From contig JAWNGF010000008.1 of NCBI GenBank assembly GCA_037039685.1, forward strand, positions 1,302,001 to 1,366,000: a stretch of DNA of 64,000 nt, given 5' to 3'. The position numbers and the translations under genes are program-made. Every line of letters starts with the position of its first letter. Positions within the stretch are counted from its first letter, which is position 1. The notes beneath the pieces were generated by a model. The model was not told where the DNA came from, ran no database searches, and saw nothing but the letters and a program-made list of their open reading frames with translations. This document shows, piece after piece, positions 49,229-61,432 of this stretch. The stretch comes from Ceratobasidium sp. AG-K. Lineage: Eukaryota; Basidiomycota; Agaricomycetes; Cantharellales; Ceratobasidiaceae.

Positions 49229-50579
49229 CAGACACTGGCCGGCGCTTGATAATTCCCAAGCTCCGGCAGAGTTCCCAAGCGAGTCTAATTGTCGGCGTAT
49301 CGCGGAATAAGGCTAAGGTAACTTATGCCCCCCTCGGACGCGAGCCACTTCTAGCATGACCCGGTCATTGTGCAACGAGATCGAGCTACCTTTTTTTGAA
49401 CCTACACGAAGCAGTTGTCTCAGGTCATTTTTTACGCCTATGTACCGATCTTTGAGCGGCATACTGCGTTAAAGCACTTTGGACAATGTGGACGAGAGTG
49501 ATGGCCAAGTATGAGCCGCGTGTAAATGCCCTTTGGTGAGGCGCTAAGATAACCAGATCCTGACCCACACTATGATTTTCTGAGACCGAAGTAGGCTAGC
49601 GTTGAAATCAGAACCTACTCTGGCAGTGAAATATCACACTCTTACTCCCACCAGGACCTCTTCTATATTGTGACGTTATGTTTGCTCCCGGTCTGGCTCC
49701 TGGAGTGAGAAACCCCGTCATGATTGACTGCTAGTCCGACCGGCATTGTGGCCGTTCCTAGATATTTATTCGCTCTCATATACTCATGAGCGTGGATTGC
49801 GAGTGGGTGGAACATATGCGCCCACACTTTGTCGATATGTTACGAGGATATGGCGGTTGCGGAAGGCGGATCGGATCCACATAGCCCGCCACCGTGACGG
49901 CACTATGAGTTCTGGAAGTCCCAAATACTGAAGGAGATTTCGTTAACGGAGGCATGCTACACAATTGCCTAGTGTACTGACGTATATTGATTGCAATATC
50001 TATATAGTGCTATTCGCTCAGAGGCCATATCATCTGCACAGGCCGATCGAAGTCATGCGGGGAATTCTCAATTTACCTAAATTAGTCGCACGCGAAATCA
50101 CCCGACCTCATCTGACGCCAGCACACATGATAACCACAATCGCTTGGCCGGAACAAATGATGTGGCGTCCAGAGTGGAAGGGCCGACGGCCCGTTATGTT
50201 GCCGTTGCTATCTTTTTCTTCACTTCTCTGGATCAATCCCGTCTCGTGACGCTGGCTTGTGATCAGCGGAATATCAGGTGTAGTATCATACTCAGCAAAA
50301 AAGTAATGATTGGAGTTCCTTGAGGTTCCGATGGAACTAATTATATCATTTTGGTACCCGATTCACATTATAGCGTGCACGGCACCTGAAGTAAATGGGG
50401 TTTGTTGTCGCTTCGTGGGTCAACGATCCTTCGAATTCTGCGGGTGAAACACGACTGAAGGCTACTTGTCGGAATATCCTGCGCCTACCGTTGCACGGAC
50501 CTGGAGGGCTGGGTATAAAAATAAGCAACTACGTGCACTGAAGGCATACATCTCTCCAAGTCTAAACACCGCCCTCGAC
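49229..50579. other. intergenic region downstream of the hAT-like element
   Basis: No gene with domain or splice support. The short string GCGCTAAGATAACC occurs here (about 49540) and also at about 46170, on the other side of the element. The last 70 bases carry the promoter of the acetylesterase gene. Confidence 0.45.
50514..50520 (+). promoter_or_regulatory. TATA box of the rhamnogalacturonan acetylesterase gene
   Basis: TATAAAA, 66 bp before the start codon at 50580. A TATA-driven promoter fits an inducible secreted enzyme. Confidence 0.6.
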
Positions 50580-51748
50580 ATGTTGTTCCGTCTTTCGTTC
50601 GTCGTCTCATTAGCCGCCATGGCCTTGGCTGCTCCGAGTCTATACCTGGTCGGCGATTCTACCATGGCATCTCACTCCGCCTCTGAAGGCATACAAGGGT
50701 AAGCTAACGGGTCCTGGACGGTACGGTTGAAGAGCTGACCCGTTCAATGAAGCTGGGGTGTTAAAATACCAACATACCTTGAAGGTATCACCGTTGTCAA
50801 TAAGGCTGTGAGCGGTCGAAGTGCGCGTAGCTACTGGCGCGAGGGGAAATGGGCAGCCGTTCAGGCATCTCTAGTATCGGGCGACTGTACGTCAAGACTG
50901 AAACTTTGTTCAAGACTATAGGCTCACTAACGTAACTGAAATTGGTCACAGATGTAATTATCGAGTTTGGTAAGCTTCAGGAATGTCTGGATGCTACGTA
51001 GTTGGTTTATATATCTTGTGTTTGGTTCAGGACACAACGACGGTGGTTCTCCGTCTACGAGCGACCGTGCGAGCGTGGGCGGCGAAGGGACTGATACGCA
51101 AACGGTCACGTTGTCCGACGGTACGGTAGAGACCGTCTACACCTGGCCAACGTAAGTCACCGTCGGAATACAGAACCAGCGCATCTAATTGAGCTTTGTC
51201 TTATAGTTACGTCGGCTGGATGATCGACGGAGCAAAGTCTAAGGGCGCAACCCCCATCGTTTCGGCTCAAACGCCCAACAATCCCTATGAGAACAGCGAC
51301 ACTATCATCAACTCCCCTCCTCGCGTAGGTGTTCTAGCCGGACCTTTATATGTGGATCGGCTAATGAGTTACATAGTTTGTCGGGTACGCAAAGAACATT
51401 GCGACCAAGAAGGGAGTTCCCTATGTCGATCATTTCGCCGTGAGCACTATCCGAGTCTTCTTCGCATATACACAAGTCTAACGTGATAGGATTCTAGTCC
51501 TCGATTAGCCTTTACACCAAGCTCGGAAAAGCTGTCACCGAGTCTTACTTCCCCTTGGACCATACTCACACCAACGATGTACGTTCCTTATTGCGTTTCC
51601 ATTGCACAAAGCTAACCCTTAAGTATTGCAGGCTGGTGCAAACCAAGTGGCTTGGTCATTCCTCTCTGGTCTCAAGTGCCCAGCGGCCAGCGGTGTCCTC
51701 TCTGGCTACGTCAACTCTGTTGGCCAAGGCGCTGGGGCACGTTGCTAG
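50580..51748 (+). CDS. secreted rhamnogalacturonan acetylesterase (SGNH/GDSL hydrolase, CE12-like)
   Basis: Removes acetyl esters from rhamnogalacturonan I of plant pectin, letting lyases and hydrolases act. Eight exons assemble in phase: 50580-50698, 50753-50886, 50952-50969 (only 18 nt), 51031-51151, 51207-51324, 51377-51439, 51498-51578 and 51632-51748. The protein starts with a signal peptide ([20 protein letters not shown]). The family motifs follow: YLVGDSTMA (nucleophile Ser block I), [28 protein letters not shown] (oxyanion Asn block III) and DHTHTNDAGAN (catalytic Asp/His block V), ending [14 protein letters not shown]. All catalytic blocks are intact. Presence suggests a plant-tissue-degrading or saprotrophic lifestyle. 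Confidence 0.93.
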
Positions 51749-51922
51749 ATGTACACATTTTGTTAGGAATACTAGGCTGTCCTTTTAGTCTTCGAATGAG
51801 GGACCCCATAAGAATAACAAGTTGGATAAAGTTAACTCGGTTGCACGCAGATCGCTCAGGCTGATAGTCGTCTATAAAAAATCCATCCATTTTGATTCTA
51901 ATACACACGTATGGCAATACAA

Positions 51923-54900
51923 TTACGCAAGCGGCGCCACTTCTTTTTGAGCTACAACCAGCTGTTAGCGTAAACCCGGTCATCGACACAGGTAGCTCAC
52001 CCAACGTGATCTTGTCGCCCAGCGACAGCGCGATTCCTTGAGTCTTGCTTCGAATGCGAACGTGCCCTTGGATGTTCCCAGTTCCTTCGAGCTTTTCAAT
52101 ACTCAAGTTGGCCAACGCATCTTCGCCTAAAATTTGGCCTGAGTAGAGTTTTTTTAGAGCGGCCACTAGGACGCACCAAACAGCGACCGCGCATACATGT
52201 TTGCGGACAGGAAATCACAGTCTCCAGAGAGTGCGGCCTCAGGTGTAAGGCAGGACATGTTGGTTGATTTCATAATGTGGCTTAGATAGGCCCGGAGATC
52301 GCTGCGAACCTGTCGTCAGCCCACAACCGAGGAGCACACAGCACACACGTACGTGATCGTTGTGTTGACATTAGCCCTGTTCTCCCACTCAAACTCTGTC
52401 CACATGCTTCGGAACTACTCCAACACGTCAATTGCCACTCCCACCTTGGACTACTCGAACTCACCTGCGCTTCGTTGCAATACGCCGGCTTGATGTAATC
52501 CATAATATCAATATGAATGTCGTTCAAAACTACACACGTCTCCGACGTGCCAGCCTCCCAGATAATGTTGCCGAAAATCACACCCGTCTCGGTGGACGAG
52601 ACTTTAATAGTCGCCTTGACGCTATGGAAGCCGTGGGGAGCGAGGGTGTGTGTCGTAGGTCGTTCGACGAGTTTGACATCACCGAGGGTAGCGAATTCAA
52701 TCACAAGGTTTTGCAGCGTATCGGTCGTTTGGTTAACAATCAGTACGTCTGTGGGCTCAAGTGAGTATAGGGAATGAATTGAATGCAGAGAACACACACC
52801 GAGAAGAATGTCGAACCCTTGGATCTTGACGTACGCCTCGGCATACACGGGGTCCGAGAACCCAGTGAGCTGCACGACACGACTAAGGTTGGAGATGATG
52901 CTTCCGCCAGCCTCTGCAGCACCTGTTGCTCTGCTGACCTCTAACTCGTACTACCAAAACGTCGTTAGGATTTCGCCCTAACCGACACAAGATAGCTTAC
53001 GTCATCGAGTCCTTCGTTTGTTGCCTTTTTGGTAAACTGTCTAAATGTGATAAGATCGTCCGCCTGTATCGCACTGTTCTTCGTATCCCGAGCCTTCTTC
53101 TCGGCGGCTTTTTTCTACACACATGTTCAGTATCTATCCCTCTGTTGAGACCGGGAAGTACCTCTTCATGCGCAACCATCTTGGCATACGCAGCCTTAGT
53201 ATCCTTCAAGAACATCTCCTTCACGCGCGTATCCTTGGCCAACTCGGCCGACGCAAGAGTCTGGACACAGTTCATAATGCGCTCCTGCGAGTCTTCGTCG
53301 ATCGGGACGGTCACGAACTGGCTCTGGCCCACCCGAATGAGGGACGTCATGATGAGCATTGCCTAGTCTTCGGTCAGAAATATTCAAACCGAGAGAGGAT
53401 AACCTACCTCGGCACGTAGTGAGTTGGCCTTTTTCGTATCCGCGCCTTCGAGATCGCCGTATCGCAGAACCAACTTGGTCAAAGTAGACGCCAGAACCGA
53501 ACCAGTGTAGAAGTCTCCACCAAGCACCAATGCTACACTCCCAGATTTAGTTGCAAGCAGGCATACGAGCATCGATGAGCATACCCCTGAGCGGCGGCTT
53601 GTTCGCTCCCTTGACGGCCTCGAGTCTCGCATTCCCAGCGCTCGAATAAGCAGTCTCGGTCGCATACGTTCCATCCGCCAAGACACGAGGCGCGGCAGCC
53701 TTGGTGGTTTCCTTTTTGTCCTTGTCCTCTTCCTCGTTAGCCGCAGCATTAGCCGCGTCGAGAAGGCGCTAGAATGTTATAAGTATACCATTTCTCAAAT
53801 CTTATGGAGGTATGCACCTGTTCTGCCGCGAGAATCGGAATCTCGCCCAATACCTCGCGAATCTTCTGGAACACCGCCTCGATTTCTACAATTACTCGTC
53901 ATTATACTGCACTGGACATGGGTTGCAGCGACATACCAGAAGCGTTAGCACAATACTCTCCGACGATCCACAGCCCACCCCGGAAGACTTTGCCCGACTT
54001 GATTTCCGCAAAGGTTTCGAGGAGGCGAGCGGTGATTGCTCCGCGTAAGTTGGGGAACTTCTCGACGACTTCTCTGTAAACAAACCTGTATTAGCCAAGA
54101 TATTTCGGAGGTCTCATATGTGGTTGAATATGCGGCAGAGACCCCCATCTATAAAGGATATGCGAAATAAGACACACCGAACGAAAGCAACAACATCCAC
54201 CGCAGCTGGGTTGTTTGTATCTCCCAAGAACTCCATGAGCGCATGCACGACGCTCGCGGCAACTTCAGAAAATCGGATGGCGCATACGTGGATCGACTGA
54301 ATGAGAAGTTGGCGGTACTCGGTCGTTCCAGGTGTCTAACGAGTGGAATAGGGTAAGACAAATTAAGTTAGATCAATCGAAATACCCCAAGCCGATCGGA
54401 ACCTACCTTCTCCGCCTCGGCCTCGACCGTTCTCGCCAGCGCCTTTTTCAACAACCCCACGACCTCTTCCACATTCCGACTTGTAACCATACTCAAGGCA
54501 ATTCCCAAACACTTGCGCCTGACGTCCATATCCGGGCTCGACAGGACTCTAAGCAAGTCCATGACGAGTGGGTCGAGCACATGCTGGTGTTTCGAGTGCA
54601 ACACTTCGAGTCGATCGAGGACAATCAGTTTGACGTTGTTGTCCGATTCGCGAGCGACGAGATCGATAAAGCACTGAGCGGCAGCTTTAACTGCGGCAGG
54701 GTTTTGGGTCAGGGAAGTGAGTGTGGTTGCGGCGTCGTATTTAACACTGTGAGAAGAGGCGGCGAGAAGGGAAAAGATGATACGGATGTATCGGGGCTAC
54801 GATAATGCGTCAGAGCATATCATAGATCAGGAACCAAGTACCTACGCGCATGGCAGCATCCGCTCCTGGCCTCGCACAGTCCTTCCTAATGAGCTCAATT

Positions 54901-55674
54901 GCAGCCATCTGGAGCAGCTCGTCCATACCCTCCAATGCATCCGCATTCTTGCTTAGCCACTCAACCGCACGCTCTGTTGCGCACTGGCTCAGAAATACAA
55001 AGGCATTGCGTTTGCACGTAGAATCTGACTCTGCGGCGAGGAATGTCTCGATTAACTCAGGCGCGTCGGGAATAAGGTTCTCGTGCTGCCGATAGGTGGT
55101 GTAGACAGCGAATACGGCGTTTTTGCGGACATAAGAGTGGCGGTGTTCGAGACAAGCGCGTAGTGTGGGGATGAGTGGCTCGAGTAGTTCGGCGTCGGTG
55201 AGTTTTTGGAGCGAGCGTAGGGTCGCACCACGGATGTATTCGTTAGGGTGTTGCTGCAGGGGGTCAGACAACAGCTACTACGTATTGAAATTCGTTACCA
55301 GGTCGTTTCGGATGGCATTGCATACGAGGATCATTTCCTGCTTGAGCTTTCCGTTCTCGTCGTGCTTCGGGCAGACTTCCCAGTAAAAGTGCAGCATCTT
55401 CTTCAGCGCCTTGCTCTTGGACGGCAGCACATATTGAATTATCGGCATCAACAGTGTTGGCTACAGCACCAGTCAGCTCAATTCCACCTCCGATCGCCCC
55501 GCTCACATGCGGATTGCCATTTAGCGTCGAGACAATTATTGCCCTAAGCGTCTCGAGCTTCGTCTCATCAGTTCCTTTTTGGAGTGCATTTCGTAGTTCT
55601 TGACTGGTGGGTCCTTCGGTCGTGTCTTCCCGTACTACAGTGTAGCACGTCTGCTCAGAGATCGTAGAGGCCAT
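51923..55674 (-). CDS. SEC26: coatomer subunit beta (beta-COP)
   Basis: Subunit of the COPI coat that drives Golgi-to-ER and intra-Golgi vesicle traffic. Starts at 55674 ([14 protein letters not shown]) and is split by many short introns. The N-terminal HEAT-repeat solenoid is recognisable in [86 protein letters not shown] and [20 protein letters not shown]. Later come LWIVGEYC and [10 protein letters not shown], then the appendage part [49 protein letters not shown] and [11 protein letters not shown], ending [19 protein letters not shown]. The last junction is ambiguous. Using donor GTTGGG gives the plausible end [11 protein letters not shown] with stop at 51923; the stronger-looking GTGAGC donor four bases later would shift the frame and extend the protein. 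Confidence 0.93.
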
Positions 55675-56280
55675 GATAGAGGCAGGAAGTGGACGTGTCC
55701 TAAGGGTGCTTAGTCATTCATTGCTCATGTAATTATCAAACTCCTTATTTAGGATAAAACTTGATAGAGGTCTCATCCAGACAAGGCAACCACCTAGACG
55801 ATGGCAAAGTCGCTTCGAGGCCACAAATGCGACAAATGAAGTGAGACTCGCTCCCGCGTGCGGCCGAAACCCTACGCAGGTTATGTTGGATCAAAACGCC
55901 ACTCGAACTGTATCCGCGCTGAGCATGCATGCGGCATGCCTGGGTCTCAGCCACTTCACCATTCGTCCAATGCCACGACCCAGGCGTATTCCACTTTCCT
56001 ACTCGGGGTGAATATAGGCCACATTGGCCGACACGTGACACTATTCAAACCATGCAAATGCCAAAATGCTTCATCTCAGTAACCGACGAGCAGGGGATCT
56101 CGACCTATTAAACTCGACCCTGGGCCTAAAAAAATAATACCTGTGGCCTGGATCCTTCAGTCTGCCATTCAAAGATCCCAGACGTACTTCTCTACTATAT
56201 GACGTTCACCATAAGCACCGTGCCCTTCCTGTTAAGTTGGCCATGGTTCGCTGGCCCCGTCCTGACAGCCGAAGCAATCA
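55675..56280. other. intergenic region upstream of beta-COP
   Basis: Should contain the beta-COP promoter. The 98-codon minus-strand frame at 55745-56041 has no recognisable features. Confidence 0.4.
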
Positions 56281-56650
56281 TATTTGAGCTGGGGCCGTAT
56301 GCAAACTGCTGGGTTCTATCTGTTTGGTATGAACTCAGAGCGTATGAGAGCTAAGATAGAACGGAACACCAGGCCTGATCCTAGTGGCCTTGAGATCGAC
56401 TATGCTAGATTCCTAGTCACCACGAATCAGCCAAGAAACAAATTGAAGTTTAATGGTAATTTGTACTAATCATGGTTCTAGAACCCCCTTGTCCATAGAG
56501 TCCATCCTAGAGGATGTTATCAACACCTTCTGTGTTCATCAACTAGGTCCGGATGACGATGCCAACGCCACCCCATTTAAGTCCACCTTGATAGCCACTT
56601 GCCCGGCCACTTCCTCTATCATAAATGATTGTCACGGTCCCAAAGGCGAC
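56281..56650 (-). pseudogene. decayed tandem copy of the small gene at 56.8-57.2 kb
   Basis: Translating the minus strand gives pieces that align with the intact neighbour: GGVGIVIRT*LMNTEGVDNI and SIVDLKATRIRPGVPFYLSS followed by HTL*. At least three stops interrupt it, two at positions where the intact gene has Trp. Clearly non-functional as a full-length protein. Confidence 0.75.
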
Positions 56651-56797
56651 GATGAAAGGAGACTATGAACGCAATACATTCTACACCACGGACTACAGGA
56701 TAAATTTTGGGGAAAAGCTGCTACTTTATAGACACTCAAGGCATGAAACAAGAAAGGATATAGTGGCACAAGGACGCAAGCACAGACCGGACCAGCA

Positions 56798-57209
56798 CTA
56801 CCATGCTACGGTGCCCGTCCAGGATAGTTGACCAGCACGCGCCGGCCCGACTCGTACAGCTGAAGCCATCAGATTCGACTCGGGCTCGTAGATAAACTGC
56901 TGCGCTCGCTCAGTCTGATCAATACCCCAGAGGGTATGTGAGCTCAGATAGAATGGAACGCCAGGTTCGATTCCGGTGACTGCGAGGTCGACAATGCTGG
57001 ACTGACCTATTTTTTTTACCAATTTAGAATAAGCATCGCATGGGGGTTGAGGTGTCCGTACCGATCAGGGTCGCAGATCCACCTTTTTCATAGCGCCCAT
57101 CCCAGAGAATATTGCCAACACCGTCTGGGTGCACTAGTTGCGCCCAAATGATTACTCCAATCCCGTTGTTGAATAATTGATAGTAGCGGATTGGCTTGAC
57201 TACAACCAT
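56798..57209 (-). CDS. small unrecognised protein, 118 aa
   Basis: I do not recognise this family. Exon 57209-57062 and exon 57006-56798 join across a 55-nt canonical intron (GTACGG...TAG) in phase 1. The protein begins MVVVKPIRYYQLFNNGIGVI, continues HPDGVGNILWDGRYEKGG and SSIVDLAVTGIEPGVPFYLS, and ends QLSWTGTVAW. Alternating hydrophobic residues and many Gly suggest a compact beta-rich fold. There is no signal peptide. A decayed copy lies directly downstream, so this is a duplicating small-gene family, and conservation of the same intron-flanking blocks supports a real gene. Confidence 0.7.
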
Positions 57210-58359
57210 GGCCTACTGTGCGAGCTGGTCGTGCGTTAGCTTTTGCTGTGCTTTGACGCCACGCCCATACATGTCTAACCACGTGCCCACCAATGACGCC
57301 AACGGTGACTAGTAGCACAGCCACTTGCATTTACTCACCATTCGGCTGTATTTCACCAGTCTCAACTGCTGCGAAACTGCTTGTGCGCGATCACACAAGG
57401 GGACTCATGCTTCGCACAACAGCACCATATGTTCAAATGATGCCGTACGCCCGAAAAGTAAGGAGTTGAGGTGAGCTGTCATTGCCGCTTGCAGGATACT
57501 CTGGGTATGTCTCAGGTCGAAACAATTGGTTTATGCTTCCTTCAGCCAGACACCTCTGGGTGCAGATGCATGCTAATTCTGAGCCTCTTTGGTTTTCCAA
57601 AGTTCATTCCGCCTCGCAAAAGTCGAGTTCGAGTATTACTGTGACTTTAATGTTTGCCATTCTACGAGCAACCCATGTCACGTTATAATAATCGACGGAA
57701 TAGAACGAACATTACATCAAACCCAGAACAACCGCGAAACTGTACGAACACAGATAAGTACCGCCTGCCCAAACATAACAGGACAAGCAAAGCACATACA
57801 AAGGTCACGATTCTGAGTCATAGCACTCAGCCTATGCCAATATCAACGTGCTCTGCAAACCCGCATATGCAAAGTGCATCGATCCGTGCCGACTGTACTA
57901 TACGTCCGGCACCGGCAATATTTTTGACAGACCCAATTTGTCGACGGTGTCGACTTCTCAACGAATAACAACCTCGGACGAAACCTAGCTCGCATCAGTT
58001 CACGAACTACGGGTATACAGCTGATGTTCACCCCAATGAAAAACATACAAGTTTGGCGTGTATAGGAAATGAAAGTCCTTTCCCCTGGTGTGAGAACAAG
58101 TGTCAAAATCCGTGGCGGATATTTGACCTTCAAACTCTTCTCCCGTGCGCAATTGCAAGTTCACGCGACGGATGAAACGCGATAGCACGTGATGCCACTT
58201 GTTACGTCATTGGACCCCGCGGTTCAAATACGTGCCCATATCAATAAACATAAATTCTTCCTTTCACCTTCGAGATTCCCGCTCGCTTCCGCAGCTCTTT
58301 GCTCTCACCCACCACCGTACGTTCATTGTCCTCACCAACTCCCAGTTCGACGAGTTGTC
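57210..58359. other. intergenic region
   Basis: No supported gene. The minus-strand frames at 57088-57330 and 58000-58188 lack domain or splice support. The last part is the promoter of the wall-protein gene. Confidence 0.45.
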
Positions 58360-59061
58360 ATGCGTTTCTACACCGCTACGTTGGCTCTATCGGCTGCTGC
58401 TGCTGTTTCTGCGTTGACGATTACAGGCCCCGACTCAACTGGCTGGAAGAACGGGACTGTAACGTAAGTGCTCAGGCCGTAAATGCGTCGCTTTCATGCT
58501 AAAATATGCCTCTCGCTCGTCCAGTGTCAGTTGGACTAGCGCTGCCGGCGACCCAGATGTGTTCACGATTGAGTTGAGGGATACAAACACTCCCTCGGTT
58601 ATCAGCCCTCTTGCTGTTGGTAAGTAGTTGGTTTTCAATCTTAGTACCAGTTGGATACTTACTAAAGTGATCCGCAGCCAACAACATCCAAACCTCACTT
58701 GGCACGACCTCGTTCTTGCTCCCTCCTGTCCCAGATGCGTGAGTGTGACCCGACACAGTTGCTAAGCGTGTGAACTCAAAGCTGTTGCAGGACCACTTAC
58801 CAGATTGAGTTCGTGAATGTCACAAACATCAATCAGGTCTACGCCTCCTCTGCGACTTTCCCAATCACCAACGTCGCCCAGGCGAGCACGAGCTCGGCTG
58901 CGGCTACTGCATCCGTCACCCGTCCTGCCAGCACCAGCGGCGCAACTACCGTTTCCTCTACCGCACCCGCCACGACTTCAGGAGCTGCCAACGGTGCGCT
59001 CGGATTGAAGGCGCCTGCTGTAGCTGCAGGGCTATTTGCTGGCATCGCTGCGCTCCTGTAA
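58360..59061 (+). CDS. Kre9/Knh1-like GPI-anchored cell-wall protein, copy 1
   Basis: Four exons (58360-58463, 58525-58619, 58678-58738, 58791-59061) join in phase. The protein has a signal peptide (MRFYTATLALSAAAAVSA) and an N-terminal Kre9/Knh1-like Ig-type domain starting LTITGPDSTGWKNGTVTVSW and continuing TIELRDTN, LPPVPDATTYQIEFVNVTN. Then follows a Ser/Thr/Ala-rich, probably O-glycosylated stalk and a hydrophobic C-terminus (APAVAAGLFAGIAALL) typical of a GPI-attachment signal. Proteins with this domain are linked to beta-1,6-glucan and wall assembly in yeast, and are abundant at the surface of basidiomycetes. Its neighbour at 59.6 kb is a paralogue. Confidence 0.88.
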
Positions 59062-59605
59062 TTCTCACAAAGCCGTCGCATGTGGACCTTTTCTGTGTTA
59101 CTACCCCGTTCACCTCTACTGTATCTCACCCGGTTTCCTACGGAAGTCGTGTATATAACCCATGTGTTGTCCCTAATGCGGATTTTCTATACCTCGGACA
59201 AGTCTCTTGTGAAGCTTGGCGCCACGTTTGGGTGTCGGCTTGGAATATTGAGATGAAATTCGCGCATGTAGGCTCATCAAATTACTCATTGCTTACGTCA
59301 TTGCTCCGTCGCTACGGGTCGGGTTTACTTCCGCCTACCATTGTGCCTCTGCCATGCTTGTAGATATGTTGCTGGTCGACTAGCCTGTGGTGGTCGGACT
59401 CTTGCTCGTCTAGGATACCTAACTGCTTGGCCGCAAGCTCTATCTCACCGGGCGGCGCGCCAAGGCCATACGGTTCGGGAGACTGGTTCTCGTCGGCGCA
59501 CCTGTGGAGAGCTTCCAAACATTCCTACGTTCCGCGAACGTCTCACTCTCGTTTGAAACTTGAGCTCTAAATTTGGATCATTCTTTATCCGGTGTCCTGC
59601 GCACT
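59062..59605. other. intergenic region between the two wall-protein genes
   Basis: No gene seen. Presumably the 3' UTR of copy 1 and the promoter of copy 2. Confidence 0.45.
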
Positions 59606-60637
59606 ATGAGGCTCGCGCTCTACATCTTCACATTCCTCACATTCTTAGTCGCTACTCGAGCCTTTACCATCACCTCTCCTGGCCCAGCAGGATGGGACAA
59701 GAACGTTGGGCGTGTAACGTACGTGCTCCCTTGTTCATCCTAAACCTCGCTGATAACATGGCTTCTTGATAGTGTCACATGGAAGACAGATCCAGGCGAT
59801 CCTCCCGTACGTCAACTCCGACTCGGGTACTTACAAAAATAAACTTCTTCGCTCGCAGACTTTTTCGATGTTACTGAAGAATCTTGGTCCCAAGTCAGTT
59901 GTAAACTCCCTCGCGATCGGTAAGTTCTGAGTGGTCTATTAAACGGGTGGCACTTATTGGTGGCACTAGCAAACAACGTTGCTTCCTCACTGGGCTCACT
60001 GACGCTGGACCTTCCTCCCGTACCGCTATCGTAAGTCTCCCTGTTAGCCTCGAGACCTCCTGATCTGATGGCGTTCATTGGTGCTAGGAAAACCTATCAG
60101 TTACTATTTGTAGATGTGGCCAACGTTAACCGGGTGCGCTACCTTTATTAGCTCCGTTGCCGTGGCGTGCGAGCTAACGAGCGGGTGGAATAGGTATTCG
60201 CCAATTCGCCAGTTTTTCCTATATTTGAATCCACTCCAAGCACGATATCAGAGACGGTGACCCAGAGGACGTATACAATGACATTATCATTACCGACACC
60301 TCCTGGTACATCAACTGTCTCCTCGAGTACAGTCACTACCCTTTCCCGCACCACCGGTCTTCCACCAAGTACGACTACCATTCCTTCAAGTACGACTGGC
60401 GCTACTTCAAGTCTGATCACCATCATTCCGAGTGTGACTTCAGGCCCATCCAGCTCGTTACCAACCTCCGGAATCAGCAACACTGGATCAAGTGCGCCGA
60501 CTGCCACCGTTATCACCCCTCCGGGTGCTTCGTTTGTTCCTATCAATGCCGCCGTGCAATGGCGAAGAGAAGATATTTGGACAGGTGTTTTGGGTGGTTT
60601 AGTAGTTTCTCTCTTCAGTGGGATGGGACTTTTATAG
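59606..60637 (+). CDS. Kre9/Knh1-like GPI-anchored cell-wall protein, copy 2
   Basis: Six exons (59606-59718, 59773-59806, 59859-59919, 59970-60030, 60088-60133, 60194-60637). Signal peptide MRLALYIFTFLTFLVATRA, then the Kre9/Knh1-like domain FTITSPGPAGWDKNVGRVTV, TWKTDPGDPPTFSMLLKNLG, LPPVPLSKTYQLLFVDVANV. A longer Ser/Thr/Pro stalk follows (TTGLPPSTTTIPSSTTG and similar), with a hydrophobic C-terminus (GVLGGLVVSLFSGMGLL) for GPI attachment. Introns sit at the same domain positions as in copy 1, plus one extra (59807-59858) inside the sequence matching GDPDVFTIEL and another (60134-60193) before the stalk. Tandem duplication with divergence is the simplest reading. Confidence 0.85.
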
Positions 60638-60799
60638 TCTCGTGAGTTTGGGGTGTACCAATACTAGATTCGATTCGTGCACAGTTACTTTGTATACACT
60701 GCCTTTGGGACTTAGAGTAATATTTATTTTATTTTATTTTGTACATTGTCGAGTGGCGTTACACGAGACTCTGCTACTAGTCAGGTGGGCTGTGGTGTA

Positions 60800-61432
60800 T
60801 CAGTCGCGGTCCTTGTCGGCGGGTTGGATGTTCCATAGCTCGTGAGGGCTTCCCCTGGATGGCGCCAGTTGAACCTGAAAATCAAGCCCAGTTATTACTA
60901 AGTTCTCTCCGCTGCTAAGACGGATGTCTACTTACCGAACCGCCGTTGGATATGCCTTCACGAATGTACCAGACTGGCTCTTCATTGGCTATTTGAATCC
61001 TGAGTAGCCAATCCGCTTAGCAACAAGCGACGACGAATGGCTGAGCTCTACCTGTATAGTCCCTCCTCCTGCATCAATTATAGCCCAAGTAACTCGTTTG
61101 TCGTCGTTCAGAAGGACTCGGTCCTCTGACTAGGTATTCCGCCTCAGCTTATGAATTCCTGACTGGGAGATCGACCTACCTTCAGATTATCGCTGGCCCC
61201 AAACCAGGCACTGTTCACCCCCTTGTTATGGTAGCGCATATGATAACCGCCATTCGTTCGCTTGATTTGAACGCATACCTAGCTCCAATATGTCAGTTGC
61301 TTGGTCGCGATAGAATCGAATTGGACAAACGTTACTCGAGTCGTTGACTTTTACGGTATTTCCCTGGTACCAAGCGAGACGAAAGTGTTCAATGTCTGAA
61401 AAGATGATGTAGTTTCCGTCTTGGATCGACAT
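60800..61432 (-). CDS. small beta-rich protein resembling mycocypin/I66-type protease inhibitors
   Basis: Exons 61432-61331, 61278-61180 and 61129-61052 join in phase and are followed by two more exons ending at 60800. The protein reads MSIQDGNYIIFSDIEHFRLA, VCVQIKRTNGGYHMRYHNKG, RVTWAIIDAGGGTIQ, IQIANEEPVWYIREGISNGG and ends SPHELWNIQPADKDRD, about 140 aa. The layout of an opening DG.Y.I strand, a central W.I..AGGGTIQI and a final LW.I.PA resembles beta-trefoil basidiomycete inhibitors (I66, clitocypin/macrocypin type). This is a pattern-level inference without alignment. No signal peptide. The third junction is one base out of phase (an extra G at the donor), so either the last exons are wrong or there is an indel. 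Confidence 0.6.

Noticed and set aside
56960..57000. GGTTCGATTCC resembling a tRNA T-loop
   Set aside because: It lies inside the exon of the 118-aa gene, and the flanking bases do not form a T-stem or acceptor stem.
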